A program made the translations under genes and the position numbers. The notes beneath the pieces are model-generated. The model was not told the DNA's origin. It worked only from the letters and a program-made list of their open reading frames with translations, and did no database searches. A DNA stretch of 64,000 bases from Chelonoidis abingdonii (Eukaryota; Chordata; Testudines; Testudinidae), in contig NC_133770.1 in the NCBI RefSeq assembly GCF_003597395.2, forward strand, positions 88,331,481 through 88,395,480, given 5' to 3'. Shown piece by piece: positions 44,900 through 57,740 of this stretch (position 1 is the stretch's first letter; the number at the start of each line of letters is the position of its first letter).

Positions 44900-47800
44900 A
44901 GGTGGTTGAAAGGGACCCTGTTTGACATAAAATATGTTTTCAAATAAAGAAATTTTTCCATGGAAAGTGTGTGCTTTCCATGGAAATTTTTGATCTTTCA
45001 TCAAGAAACTGAATACCTGAAAACCAAAACATTTTCACTTTTCATCCAAAAACATATTATATCCAACCCCCAAAATCTTTTGATATGGAAATGCCATGGT
45101 GCCTCATGGGAGTTGTAGTTTAGGTGCCTCATGCTCCCATTCACCTCTATGGGCCAGGCTCCCTAATCTGACTACATTTTCCAGGATACATTATGGCCAT
45201 ACAACTGCATGATGCATTGATGCCCCTTTCCAAGCGGAGGAAACTGTGATACATCATGAGATAACCCACTATTAAAAATGTTCCAGTGCCACTGGTGTTA
45301 AACCTAAATGGGTGGTCCACGGCCCACCCAGGCCCACCTATGGCTACACTCCTGCTCTTTCAGACATTTTTAATCTGCCTAAATCAAGGTCAGCTTTTTA
45401 AAAATTATGAAGCGACACTATGAGTCTGGCAGTCAAAAGCGCAAAAAAAATGAAGGTGACGCAAGAAGACAAAGCTAAGCTAAGATAGTTTGTCATCTTA
45501 TTTTAAAAGGCTTGAAGGATTGAATAGTGGACAATCATCAGAAAGTATAGGCGAGGAAACAGCTGAATGATTTGATCACTTGCCGAGTTGTGGGGATACT
45601 ACGATGACTGCAAAAGTTGAACAAGTGGACTCTGAAGTGTCACTGGAACTACAAAATATTGGTAATGTTGTCAAAGTAAGGGAAGAAACCTACTCTGAAG
45701 ACATTGCATTATGGCCAAAATCTGTTTCATTGGATATGATAGAATTTTTCTTAGTAAATAAACTGAAAAACTTACTTAGGTAATATGGAAAATTTAAAAG
45801 AGTATGAGGTTGGAGGTTGAAAGCAATTTAGAGGTCTTCATGAGTCCCATTTTCTAAGGATGAAGAAAAATGGGATGACAGAAATGAGAAATTAGGTAAT
45901 TTTTTCAGAAACCACCAAGGCAGTCTACTGTTTTGGTTGCAAATTATTCCCTGACCATGGTAAAGGAAAACAAACATTTGTTGATGGGCACTCTAATTGG
46001 AGAAACATTGCAAGACATATTGCTGATCATGAAACTTCCAAAGCTCATATTAATGCTATGCGTAAGTTCATTCAAAGGTGTAAAGTATCTGGAAGAATTG
46101 ATTCTGTGTTATCGGCTCAGTTTGAAAAAGAGTGTTCTTATTGGAGGAAAGTGCTGAGACGTTGTTGTCAGGGTCAAACTGCTGTCTTCTTTGGGACTAC
46201 CTCTAAGAGGACATGATGAGTCATCGTTGTCAAATAGAAAAGGTAATTCTGAACCTGCCTTCAATATCTTAGTGAATTTGACAATTTTCTCAATGAACAT
46301 TTGAAAAATTATCAGTATTGTGGCTCAGGGAAAACCAACTTTTTAACGCACCAATTTTACAATGAATTCATCACTATAATGGCAGAGCAGCTCAGAAACC
46401 AATTCACTGATGAAGTAAAGGATGCCAAGTAGTATACCAGAATAGTCGATTCAACAGCAGATGTGAATCATATAGACAAATTAACGTTGATTTTAAGGTA
46501 TGTTTAACCGCAACGGTGAAGTTGTAGAGGAATTTCTTTGTTTTATCCTGCTAAAATCCCACACTTATGAACGTCTAGAGACAAGTGTTTTGGAAATTAT
46601 TGCAAATTTAGGTTTGGACATCAAAAATTGTCATGGGCAGAGCTTTGATAACACCACAAATATGGCAGGAAAATATTCAGGTCTACAGGCAAGACTGAAC
46701 AATGCAAATCCTTCTGCTTTATTTATACCATGTTCCCGCCATTCCTTAAATTTAATCTTCAATGCTACAGCCGAATCTTGTGAGGGAGCTACACATTTTT
46801 TTGACTTCATTCAAAACATGTATTCCATTTTTTTCAGTTTCCCCACATTGGTGGACTATGCTACAATCATACTTGGAGCAGGCAAATGGAAAAGATTTGA
46901 AAGTCAGAAGAATTTGTGACACCAGGTGGTCTGCTCATGAAGATGCTGTTTTGACTTTGAAAATGACCTATGATGTTATAAAGAAAACCTTATTAGACAT
47001 AGCCACATCAAATTCTGAAAAACCACATGAGAAAACTGAAGCAAAATCCTTAGCAGAAAAGTTTGAAAAGTACAATATTGCTGTTTTTACTCTTTTGTGG
47101 AACCATTTACTTCAAAGAATTAATGCCATCAGCAAATTGCTGCAAAAGGTTGATACAAATTTACTGAATGCTGCACAATTGTTAGCCTCAGTTACAAGTT
47201 TTGTCATGGAAGTTCAAAATGACTATAGCTCTGTGGAAGCAGAGGCACTAACATAAATAGAAAATATAAGTTCCTCTGATATATCGGTTGAGGAGCATAA
47301 AAAAAAAGGGAGTTACTTTTCGATGAAACTAGAGACAGTGAAATCAATTTAAAAGGGAAAGAGAAGATCATCGTTGAGACAGGCAATGTTATTTGTGACA
47401 CAAAAATAGTGCAATTGCAGAGTAGAGGCAAATCTCTAAAGAAAACTGTTGATTTATTTTGCATGTTTTTTGACAGAAAATGCTAAAAACCACTACAGTA
47501 AGAAATTAAGTGAATTCTACCGAGAGGACATAGACATAAATCTTTTTGAAGATGAAGTGAAAGATTTCATTTATTTTATCAAAAATGATGAGGTCTGCAC
47601 TTTGAGATCACCAGCTGATTTGTACAGACTTGTACATGATGGTTTGCAGGCAACGTTTCCAAATGTAGAAACCTTTCTGAAAATATTTTTAACAATACCT
47701 GTCAAAAATGCTTCTGGTGAACATTCTTTTTCTGTATTGAAATGAGTTAAAAATTATTTGCAAAATATGATGAGTCAGGAACATTTGACCAATTCAGCAA

Positions 47801-48600
47801 TATTGACAACTGAAAGTGCCTTTTTACAAAATATTACTTATGATGACTTAATTGATGATTCTGTAAAGAAAAAGTGTAGAAAAAAGCTATCTGAATAAAA
47901 AAATAATTAAAATTAAATAAGTTTCTTCAGAGGAAGTTAACTTATTTTTCCATTCATGCATCATCTATACTTTTTATTTTTACATATTTTTCATGTTAGC
48001 ATAATGCAAATACAAGCTTTCATCTAGATCAGAAGTTCTCAAACTGTGGTCCGAAAACTCCATTCAGGTGGACCAAGGAAAGGTTATGATTTTTTTTTTA
48101 ATAAAGCACTCTTATCCAACTTTACAATGGTTTGCTAACGGTACAAACAATATTTGGAAAGATTATTAAGTGGTCTGCCGAAACCCTCAGCACTTTTCAA
48201 GTGGTCTGTGAAAAAAAAAGTTAGACTGCAAAAACAATCAAGATACTTCACTTTATTTTCATTTACTTCCTATTACTTACAATGTAGGAGGAGGATAAAG
48301 AAAAAAAGGATGAAAAATGGGGGTTGGGAGAGATAAGAGAGAATGTTCTTTTTCTTGGCTGGGCCCCTTTGGGGGGGCCCCAAAAATGAAGCTGCGCACA
48401 GGGTCCCATTAACTCTAAATCCGCCACTGTGGGATACATAGTCCAGTCAGGGAGCCTGGCCTATAGATGACTATGGGAGCACAACACACCCAAACTGCAA
48501 CTCCCTTTCAGCACCAGCATTGATCTAGTTTGTCAATTTTTCACTGAGAAATTGAAATTTTCCAGGGAGTGGGAAAAAACATTTTCCAACCAGCTCTAGC
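44900..48600. mobile_element. Palindromic element enclosing a hAT transposon
   Basis: Left flank 45100-45180 (gggagttgtagtttaggtgc, 'ccaggctccctaatctgac') and right flank 48425-48510 in reverse complement (gggagttgcagtttgggtg, 'ccaggctccctgactgga') are inverted copies. Outside them, A/T-rich 'gaaatttttcc'-type blocks also pair. A hAT element lies between, so it seems to have landed within a palindromic MITE. Confidence 0.55.
45417..47898 (+). pseudogene. hAT transposase (ZMYM/TTF zinc-finger type), broken
   Basis: It starts 'MKRHYESGSQKRKKNEGD'. After breaks comes a TTF-type zinc finger ('VYCFGCKLFPDHGKG', 'HSNWRNIARHIADHETSKAH' near 45930-46065). Then follow a DUF4371-like region ('GQSFDNTTNMAGKYSGLQAR' at 46500-46919, 'CSRHSLNL'), a helical region at 46762-47256, and the C-terminal hAT dimerisation pattern ('NASGEHSFSVLK', then 'NYLQNMMSQEHLTN' to 47898). 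At least three frameshifts or stops separate these pieces, so it is inactive. The outer ends near 45283 and 48428 both show a CAGTG terminus, as in hAT elements. Confidence 0.8.
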
Positions 48601-50141
48601 AAGTAAACTATAAATACACACCCTTGCTCTTCCATCACAACTTTAATGTATATTAGTTGTTTTGTATTTGGAGGAAGAAAGACAGGAAATGAAGCAATTA
48701 AAAAGAAAAAGGAAATACTACTGCAACTACATGGATTTTCTTCTTTAATCACCCATATTTGTTCCTGTTTCAAATGTCTCCAGAGTCTTATTTATATCAC
48801 GTTTTCCCAGTCAGGCTGCCCACAATGTGGTGGCAGTAATAGCACTTCTTCATTTTACTGTACTTGTAACTGGGGTGAGAAGCAGCATATTTGAATAATT
48901 AGGACCAGGACAGGCAGAGAGAAATAAGTGTTCTCAGCATTGCCAATCCCAAGCATTCAAGAATCATGTCTCAGGCCCCAAAACCATGAGATTGTAAACA
49001 TAATAAATTTGGGATTATGTTCACAGCATGCAAACAGAGAAGAGAGATAAAACCAAAAAACACTCTTGCTGGAAGGCCATAACATTAGATTTCTTAAAAT
49101 CCAAAACCTTAGCACAAGAACCCACAGCCAGAAAACACACAAAGCTGGCTTCTCCCTAAAGCAGGGGCACAACTACCCCACGTTACTCTAGGCTGTCTGT
49201 CTGCAAAATGACTCTTCTAGGTCTAGATATGTCCATATGGATCCCGCTCGCCAGCCTGCAAGCAGGACTAGGAAATCACCCATCTCTTGAAGTGACAACT
49301 TGTCATTGTTACGTAGTTTTCAATACACCACAGGGTTCTTTTTATTTGCGGTCCGCTGTTGAGCCTTTACAGTTAATGTTTTCAGGCTTTTACAAGGCAA
49401 CAAATCAGAACTTTTGGGCATTACATGAGGGCTTGAGATTCTCACCTTGGGAGACTTGCTCTGAGCAGGGGCCAATATCCAGTTATTCGTGATAACATGA
49501 TGGTGTTTTGCATATTTTAAATGCCTACGTTTTACCACATACACAACCAGCACTGGAGCTTACCACATCCTCTCACCAGCATGTTACTACTAAGGCCACC
49601 ACTGAGTTACATGCTCAATAACCTCATTGTAATCTGGGAACAGGCAGGGCTATATGATTTTGGGGTCCCCAGCACAGGTATTCTTAGAAACCTCCATGCT
49701 CTCTTTCCCTTAAATTTCCTCATTCTCCCTTCTTCCCTTTCAATATAAATCCCTTCCGTTTCTATTCTGTCCTCCCTTTCTATCTCTTTTCCTGTGGTTA
49801 CTGTCTCCCCTATCTACAGCTGGGAAGGGGAAACAGCATGACTTCTCTCTTCCCTCCCCTCCATCTTCCATTTACACGCAGGAGAATGCCTCTTCCCCTC
49901 CCTTGACTCATGTGATGGCTGAAAGGTGGTCCAAGGCCTGAGGAACAGGGCTTTTCCCAGAGATGAGCAGCAGAAAGCATATTGACCTTTACTCTGCCTC
50001 AGATTAGGCAAAGCATTTTACTTATTCACTAAAGCCATCCCATGAACCTGTTCTGAGCTCCACACAGACAGAGCCAGTTGCAGGATCAGGAACTAAGACA
50101 GCAGCAGAGCCCTGTCACACTTATTGGGAGTCTCTTTTGAA
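48601..50141. other. Unassigned non-coding sequence
   Basis: It includes a pyrimidine-rich tract near 49690-49870. No gene or complete repeat was recognised. Confidence 0.35.
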
Positions 50142-50285
50142 CTGTAAAAGCAGCAAAGAATCCTGTGGCACCTTATAGACTAACAGACGTTTTGGAGCAT
50201 GAGACATCTGTTAGTCTATAAGGTGCCACAGGATTCTTTGCTGCTTTTACAGATCCAGACTAACACGGCTACCCCTCTGATATTT
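50142..50285 (+). repeat. Penelope-like 3' tail in hairpin form
   Basis: Two perfect inverted arms of 46 nt (50142-50187 and 50207-50252) flank a 19-nt spacer. Both arms are Penelope tail sequence ('ccttatagactaacaga' and its complement). After the right arm comes 'ccagactaacacggctaccc', the usual 3' end. Confidence 0.9.
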
Positions 50286-50599
50286 TGAACTGGGCTTTGC
50301 CCTTCAGCCACAGATTTTAGGGCCCCAAGAGACACCTCTGAACCACCCAGCCATGTCGTAAACTGGTGGTTATCACAAGTCATACAATGAACCAGGCCCT
50401 CCAGAATAGCATGCAGGGAGACCTGGTGAATCCTAATTATTTATAGGCTCTTATTCCTATTTAAATGAAAAAGCAAATGAACAACTAATAAATCCTATAC
50501 ACTCTTAAATTTATACTTTTTAACCAGTGTAAACTGTCCTGATTATTGATGGACTCCTACAGAGTTTATTTAAAGTGCTCAGTAAATGATCAGTTAAGA
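50286..50599. other. Unassigned non-coding sequence
   Basis: Nothing was recognised. Confidence 0.35.
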
Positions 50600-51070
50600 C
50601 ACTGGCGTAGCCGTCAGGATCCCAACAAGCTCAGTCAGGGCCAAGGGTCAGAGCAGAGGCAAACCTGAGGCTGAGAATAGCCAAGGAGTTTGTATTCAGG
50701 TTCTAGGCCAGGATCAATTCCAAGGGTCAGAGTCCGAGTCAGGTTTCAGAGTCTGAGTCAGGAGGTGAAGTCCAGATCAAGCTGAGGGCAAATTCAGGAG
50801 CAGAAACAGTCATAGCAGCTACAAGAAAGCCACACTGTTGGCTGGACACTTCCTGGAATGCCACTTGGGTTTATATAGGGCAGGGAGTGAATCAGGTGCC
50901 ATAAGGCTGCTGTCCATCAAACTTTTGAGGTGGAACTTCCCATGGACTGTGTCCACATTGGTCAAGAGAAGTGGAGCACAAGCTGGTTACAACTGCTGTT
51001 AGGTATCAGCCTAGAGATGTCAGCTGTCCCTAGCTCTTCAGGCCTGGGTTCTAGATCTGTAGGGCCATAT
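50600..51070. repeat. LTR-like repeat
   Basis: A G/A-rich stretch with repeated 'gagtc(c/t)gagtcagg' units (near 50730-50765) and 'gggtttatatagggcaggg' (a TATA-like box near 50870) resembles a retroviral-type LTR. The ends were not found. Confidence 0.35.
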
Positions 51071-51900
51071 AGAAGCTGAATGTTAGAACATTATAAATAT
51101 ATATGCAGGGTGCCCCAGCTGTGGTACTACTGGCTGTTGCATCAGTTGTATTGATTTTAAGTAGAAATGAACCTGAGCTATGGGATCAGGATCGAATCAG
51201 AATCCAAATATTCTCCATGTGTGGGTGTGGGTGGGATTTAGGGTTTTGATTTGAGTCATATTTAGGCAATAATCTTAATCTAAACTTCCACAAAGTTCTG
51301 AGTGCTCTGGGAGTAGATCCAGGGTCTCAATTCAGGCCCATCTCAAATTTTTGAGAAGAAAACAGTCATATTTTTTAATAAAAACATGCTTTATTATTTT
51401 CTCATTTCCAGTTTTGTTATTTCACATTGCAACATAAAATGCTGGAAGGAGTGATTCATTGAGTAGGACTCTTTCCTTCAAGGCAGTACAGAAGCAATGC
51501 CTTGGCAGAGGCATTGTGCTGTTGAAGGTGACATCCTTCAGCCGAGACAAAAATCCAAATCCCTGACCACTTGTGCTTATTAAAGAATGCAAGGGACTTT
51601 TCATAAGAGAAGGGGAATTAATGTGTGTGCCCTGTTCAAATTTCAGTTCTAGTAATAGCACTGCATACCTAAAGATTGCTTCTGTTCTGTTTCAATTGGA
51701 CATGGTAGTCTTCTTCACTTCTTGTCCTAAAATATGGTGTTCTTATTCATTGATAAAGACATTTCCACCCCAAAAGTGGCTGCATTTCAGCGGCAAAGGA
51801 AATCATGTCTGTATTAATGACCTGGCCAATCCAGTTTAATGGCTTCATTGTTTGCATTTCAGTTTGTTACATTATGAAGCATTTTGGACTGTGAGGAAAG
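51071..51900. other. Unassigned non-coding sequence
   Basis: No gene or well-bounded repeat was recognised. Confidence 0.35.
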
Positions 51901-51901
51901 T

Positions 51902-52634
51902 GTAGTATGTGAAGGCCCTGATAAAGGCCCAGTATGAGGTCTGAGGCCTGAACTAAAGTAATGGTCAAGACTTAGCTAAAAAGCAAAGTCAAGCTGTGAG
52001 CTGAAGGCCGGCTCGGTTCACAGAAGCTGGCAAGGAAAGGGCTGATGTTGCATAAACATATATTCACCTAGCATACCGAAGTATAAACACAGTACCAGAA
52101 CACCTTATACTGGAACATTCCACAGATAAGAAAGAACAGGCCGACCCATCCCAATGACAGGGGCAAGAGGGTAAAATGATGGATAGAGTTGTTTTGATCG
52201 AACCAAGTTGTACAAGGCGAGAGGCGGCACCCTACTACGTAAAGGGGTTGCACCCCAATATGTCAGGAGTGATGTGTAACTTGTTTGTACCTGTGTATAA
52301 GAATGTATCCCGGGGCGGTGTCCTTGTCCAGCTGAGGGGGCAGTGGAAAGTCCCGCCACTGACTGAGCCGAGTCCATTGACCGTGGGTACATATTTGTAG
52401 TATGCCCTGTAGAGTAACGATCTGGAGGAAACTACTATTGTGTCCAATACGGCAATAACCCTGGCTGACATGCCTTCGTACCTTACTAGACTCTGTGGTC
52501 ATTGGGGGTTCTCGTTGAGTCTGCTGTGTCAGCTATCTGCAGAGCTGGGGCAGCGCACAAGAGGGAACACATGCACGCAGCTGAGTGATACCAACATTGA
52601 ACAGAGCAGAGCACCACACCGGTAGCTTCTGACA
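51902..52634 (+). repeat. LTR-like repeat
   Basis: It starts near tgtagtatgtgaaggcc and ends gtagcttctgaca. The body shows an LTR-like layout with a promoter-like and a downstream region, higher GC content than its surroundings and no open frame of note. No target duplication was seen, so boundaries are tentative. Confidence 0.4.
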
Positions 52635-54044
52635 ACTCATCTGACAACACAAAACAAGAAACAAAAAGAAAACAAGATAAAAACTTTAAATCCGGTAAAT
52701 TAATTATTTTAACCCTTCAGGAATGCAACAGCTGGAATTATTCCTAACTTTCTTGAAGATATGGTTGCCAAGCAACAGAAATGCACTCTCTGCTTCTAAT
52801 CCTAACCACTAACTAATATTTGAAACATGTGCTTCTCTTATTTCCATATAGCAGAGTTTTAAAATAATGTTAAATATAAAGTAATGCAAAATTCCTTGCT
52901 ACCAAATTAATACAACACATTTGGCTAATATTAATATATTTTTTATCAAATTTATGCTACAAGTTTTAAATAAGGTAATAACTTGTTTATTCAAATTTTT
53001 AATCCTTTTTACTTTTTATTTTTGGTTGTGTTATTTTGTATAGTTATGAATAGAATTTTGGTGTCATTTGTTTTTAATTGTAAGTTTGTCCTGTACGTCA
53101 TGTTTGTGTCTTGTGTCTGTGTGTGTGTGTCACGTGACTATTTTTTAAAAAAAATATTTATTTATTTGTTGCAACAAAAGTCAATTTTATACCCTTTTAA
53201 AAAATATATAAGTATATGTGGCACCACACTATTTTAAGATCATGGCTGAGGTATAATCATAGTATTATTAACACCAATTTTTTGTACAAAGTTCAAAAAG
53301 CTTTCAGTTACAAATATAAGTACATATATTTCTATCTCAACAAATAATGCAATTGCAAACAAAAATAATTCTCTTATCATTCGCAGTTTTGTTTTTTAAG
53401 TTTTTTTTAAATTAGTTATTCAAAGAAAAAATGTGAGGGGAAACCTCAACATTAAGGTAAACATAATATTAACAAAATGTCAAATTCTTGTTTGGGCTTT
53501 TTATAAACTTGTTTGCACTTTTAAATATAGTTATAAGAATGTCATAACCAAAATGTTTTAAAATAACAATTTATGCATAAAGCTAACTAAATAATTTCAA
53601 CAGGTTTCCACCTTTGACAATAGAAAGGTAACATAAAATTATAGGTTTTATGATTATTTTCTGGAGTTCAAGATTAAAAACAAGAGCAAGTTTAAATTAC
53701 TAAAGGAAAAATTCTGACACTGGTCACATCTACACAACTCCCCTTGACTTCTGCCCATAGTTATTATTAAGTTCCTAATACTGCCAACAAGGGTTTGAGG
53801 TTTTTAAATATAGACACACCCAAGCCTAGATGACTTGTATCTTGCAAACTAAGCGTTGACACATTTTGCAAAGTGAGAAAAGTCTTCCCACCAGCTGCAT
53901 CTGTATTCGTTCGCATGTTTGAAATTTGATCTTGCACATTCCAAAACTATTGTTAAGGTTTGTGTTGCCCAAATTTGCCCCAATGATTAGAGAATACTCT
54001 TCCCGCCCCCAACATTTGGACACCACTGAAGACACGCACTGTGT
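52635..54044. other. AT-rich unassigned sequence
   Basis: Very AT-rich with a short (TG)n near 53118. No gene or repeat family was recognised. Confidence 0.45.
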
Positions 54045-54127
54045 TTTAGTGGTCAGAGTGCTGAATGGGAGTAGGCACTTCTAGGTTCTGTTTCTGACTC
54101 CTTGTGTCACTCAACTGCTGTCTCAAT
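54045..54127 (+). repeat. MIR SINE, 5' part
   Basis: The text 'gtggtcagagtgctgaatgg', 'cttctaggttctgtttctga' and 'tgtgtcactcaactgctgtc' is the 5' half of a MIR. Its 3' half resumes after the inserted DNA transposon. Confidence 0.7.
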
Positions 54128-56226
54128 GGGTACGTCTACACTATGGGATTATTCTGATTTTACATAAACCAGTTTTATAAAACAGATTGTATAAAGTCGA
54201 GTGCACGCGGCCACACTAAGCACATTAATTGGCTGGTTGGCTCTCATGGTTCGAGCTAGGCATTCGATTTCCGGAGAGCACTTGGTAGCTATCCCGTAGC
54301 TATCCCATAGTTTTCTGCGTCTCCGCCCCTTCAGATTTCTGGTTGAGAGTCCAGACTGATGGGGCAAGAATCATTGACAGAGGGTGTGTTCGGTAAATGT
54401 ATCAGTCATAAGCTTCCTTCCCCTCCGGTGAAAGCAACGCGAGACATTATATCGCCCCTTTTCCCTGGATTGCCCTTGGAGACGCCATAGCAGCAACACA
54501 TGGAGCCCGTCAGCTTTTTTTTTTACGTTCACCGTATTGTACTGGATCCTGCGGACAGAGGACGGTACTCCGACCAGTGCTACACAGCACGCATTCATTT
54601 GCTTTTGGCATATAGAAGATGGTTATAGATGTTTTCTGCATGCAGCTGCTGGTGTAAATTGCAATAGATGATGGTCACTTCTTTTGTATGTCTCTGCATC
54701 ATGGGTGCCTCGTGGCTTGAGATCGGTCAGGGGTCAAGCCAAACTGGAATAGACTTCCCCGAGTCAATCCTCTATATAGGTTTCTAAAATAGAGTCAGTC
54801 CGTCTCTAATATGGGCGCAGTTCTGAGAACCAGTAGTATCAGAGAGCACAGCTGCTTCTGTGTCAGATCCTGCAGAAATGGATGAGCTCGCATGCCATTA
54901 GAAGCTTGTGCCCTGCCACAACCCCACTTTGCTTCCTTCTTACCCACTTAATGCTGAGCTACAGAATGGAGTGTCCCGGCATTTGTGTCATAGTAAGTAA
55001 AAGGAATGCGCAATAAAGAAAACAGGATTGTTAGAGTAAAATGAGGGGAGCGCACCCCCGGATGCTAGACAATCAGCAGGGACGACATAAGCAAGGTGCG
55101 AGGGAGAAACCCAATAGACCGCTGCTTATGACAGTCAGGCAGGATAGTAATCTTTTTTACACAGGAAAGGAGGGGCTGATCAGCTGCAGCCCCAGTTCTA
55201 TGAATTGAGATAGTGTTACAGGTTTGCTGTACCATCTACTGGAATGACTCAAGATCATTCCTTTTTTACCCAGGTGCCACCGGCCGACCACTGAGCCATC
55301 AGGAGCACTCACGGTTGAAAAACGGTTACCTATCTACTGGCCACCGGTCTGCACTTGCAGGGGAGGGATGGCATACTGTCTTCTACGACTGCTGCAGCCC
55401 CCCCCATCAGTCTACCCAGCACATTAGTATATTATAGGTGAACGAATAGAAGTCAAGACGTATTTCTTTCCCTTTTCTCACCTGGGGGGGTGTAAATAGA
55501 CGACTATTCCTGAACCACGCCAGACAAAGTGTTTGAACCTACAGGGATTTGGGAGCTCAGCACAACGAAATGCAAATTTTTCCGAGGACGCTGGGAGACC
55601 TGTGGGAATAGCATGAAGTCCGCAGTCCAATCCATTCCGCTTCCTCCCTCCATGAGCATCCTTTAGTCTCTGGTCCCGTTACGCTTTGCCTCACTGCACG
55701 GCAGACTGTGTGCCTGGTCGAACGGTTTGTCTCAACTTTCGTGCATATTTCGTGTTGTACAGATTTTAGATAAACATGATTTGTTTCCCGCATTTATAGC
55801 ATATCAGACTCCAGTATCTCTGTTCATGTCCATCTGGGAGCCTTTATTGGTTTGGACCTCAGTGCCCCTTGTTGATTGATCAGAGCTCTCAACACTTGGC
55901 AAGGACAAGAAGAAATCAAAATCTCGCGGGCTATTTACTGATTTACTGGCACTGGCATCGAGTTCAAGATTGCTGTGCAGGGTCACACGATGTGCATGTT
56001 GGGATATCGCCGGGAGGCCAACTACCGTTGATTTGCGGCCACATTAACCCTAATCCGATATGGTAATACTGATTTTAGCGCTACTCCTCTCATCGGGGAG
56101 GAGTACAGAAACCAATTTAAAGAGCCCTTTATATCGATGTAAAGGGCCTCATGGTGTGGACGGGTACAGTGTTAAATCAGTTTAACGCTGCTAAAATCGG
56201 TTTAAATGCGTAGTATAGACCAAGCC
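54128..56226. mobile_element. Nonautonomous DNA transposon, about 2.1 kb, inserted in a MIR
   Basis: The left end is gggtacgtctacactat. The right end is cgtagtatagaccaagcc, its imperfect complement. Internal ends have 'aaccagttttataaaacag' and 'gctaaaatcggtttaaatg'. Open frames inside have no recognisable transposase. It shares its terminus with 1-171. Confidence 0.7.
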
Positions 56227-56365
56227 AGAATGCCTGTCATTAAATGGGTTTAGCAATACTTACCCACTTCCTAGACGTGTTTTGGGGCTTGCTTAATTAA
56301 TGTCTGTGAAGTGCTTTGAGATCTTTAGGCAAACAATGCTACAGAAATGCAAAGTTTTCTCCTAT
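56227..56365 (+). repeat. MIR SINE, 3' part
   Basis: The text 'cattaaatgggtttagcaat', 'acttacccacttcctagac' and 'gtgaagtgctttgagatctt' with 'gctacagaaatgcaaag' completes the MIR begun at 54045. Confidence 0.75.
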
Positions 56366-57070
56366 TCTCTTCTGTTTTAGATAGAGTCTGATACCACCTT
56401 CAGTGTAGTACTTGAGCATCTTCCAGTGGGGCATTAAGTGACATGACTAACGTCTGTCTCATGTGGATCGTTCTCACAGTGGTAGAATAGTGTGCAGTGT
56501 AGTGTTTTTGCTGTTGGAGGTGGGGGCTGTTTTTTTAATATATGTGCACGCTGCTCAGTGTTTGTATTAGGTAAGGCAAGTCGAAGACATGTACCTGGCA
56601 CTTATAACAGTGAGGGTCATTCCACACCAGCCTCCCAAAAAGCTCCGTCTCCTCAGAGATGAGCTTTATCCTTATGGTAGGAAGTGACACTGTGACTAAG
56701 GAGAGAAGTTGTCAAGCATGGTCCTTAACTCAGAGCTTTAAGTGATCTTCTAGATATGCTGGGACCACTGAGCACCTTGAAGATAAGGACCAGGACATTG
56801 AACTTGACTCAATATTGTATGAGAAGATAGTGTAGAGAAAAGAGGCCAGATGTGATATGCACACTATAGCCAGTGCTGTTGAGGGGACGTGCTGATGGCT
56901 TCATTCCCAGGAATATTGCATTGCTGTAGTCTAAGGGGAGGTAACAAAGGCATGTATACCCGATGCCAGGTCATAGTTCCCCAGGATAAGAGGGAATCTC
57001 CTTACCAACCGGAAATGACAAAAAGCATTACTCATGAATGCCACTATGTGAGACACGAATGTCAGCAAGG
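56366..57070 (-). repeat. LINE 3' region remnant (L2/L3 type)
   Basis: From about 56640, the text 'aggaccaggacattgaactt', 'attgcattgctgtagtctaa' and 'ggggaggtaacaaaggcatg' resembles an ancient LINE stretch found widely in vertebrates, here in reverse. The clade and the limits are unsure. Confidence 0.4.
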
Positions 57071-57074
57071 AATC

Positions 57075-57740
57075 CAAGAAAAGCAGCAAAAAGTCCTGTG
57101 GCACCTTATAGACTAACAGATGAATTGGAGCATGAGCTTTTGTGGGTGAATACCCACTTCGTCGGATGCATGTAGTGGAAATTTCCAGGGGAAAGTATAT
57201 ATATATATGCAAGCAAGAAGCAGGCTAGAGATAACGAGGTTAGTTCGGTCAGGGAGGATGAGGTCCTCTTCTAGCAGATGAGGTGTGAAAACCAAGGGAG
57301 GAGAAACTGGTTTTGTAGTTGGCAAGCCATTCACAGTCTTTGTTTAATCCTGAGCTGATGGTGTCAAATTTGCAGATGAACTGAAGCTCAGCAGTTTCTC
57401 TTTGAAGTCTGGTCCTGAAGTTTTTTTGCTGCAGGATGGCCACCTTAAGGTCTGCTATAGTGTGGCCAGGGAGGTTGAAGTGCTCTCCTACAGGTTTTTG
57501 TATATTGCCATTCCTGATATCTGATTTGTGTCCATTTATCCTTTTCCGTAGTGACTGTCCAGTTTGGCCGATGTACATAGCAGAGGGGCATTGCTGGCAT
57601 ATGATGGCGTATATTACATTGGTGGACGTGCAGGTGAATGAACCGGTGATGGTGTGGCTGATCTGGTTAGGTCCTGTGATGGTGTCGCTGGTGTAGATAT
57701 GTGGGCAGAGTTGGCATCGAGGTTTGTTGCATGGATTGGT
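57075..57740 (-). mobile_element. Penelope-like element with GIY-YIG endonuclease fragment
   Basis: The - strand reads 'CQLCPHIYTSDTI', 'TNVIYAIICQQC', 'MYIGQTGQSLRKRINGHKSD' and 'GEHFNLPGHTIADLKVAIL', then 'TAELQFICKFDTISSGLNKD' (57578-57249). This is the C-terminal GIY-YIG endonuclease of a Penelope retroelement, including the Tyr-Ile-Gly motif and the following Arg and His. It is open for about 130 codons and is followed by the usual 3' tail (57075-57180). The reverse transcriptase part is absent. Confidence 0.85.
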
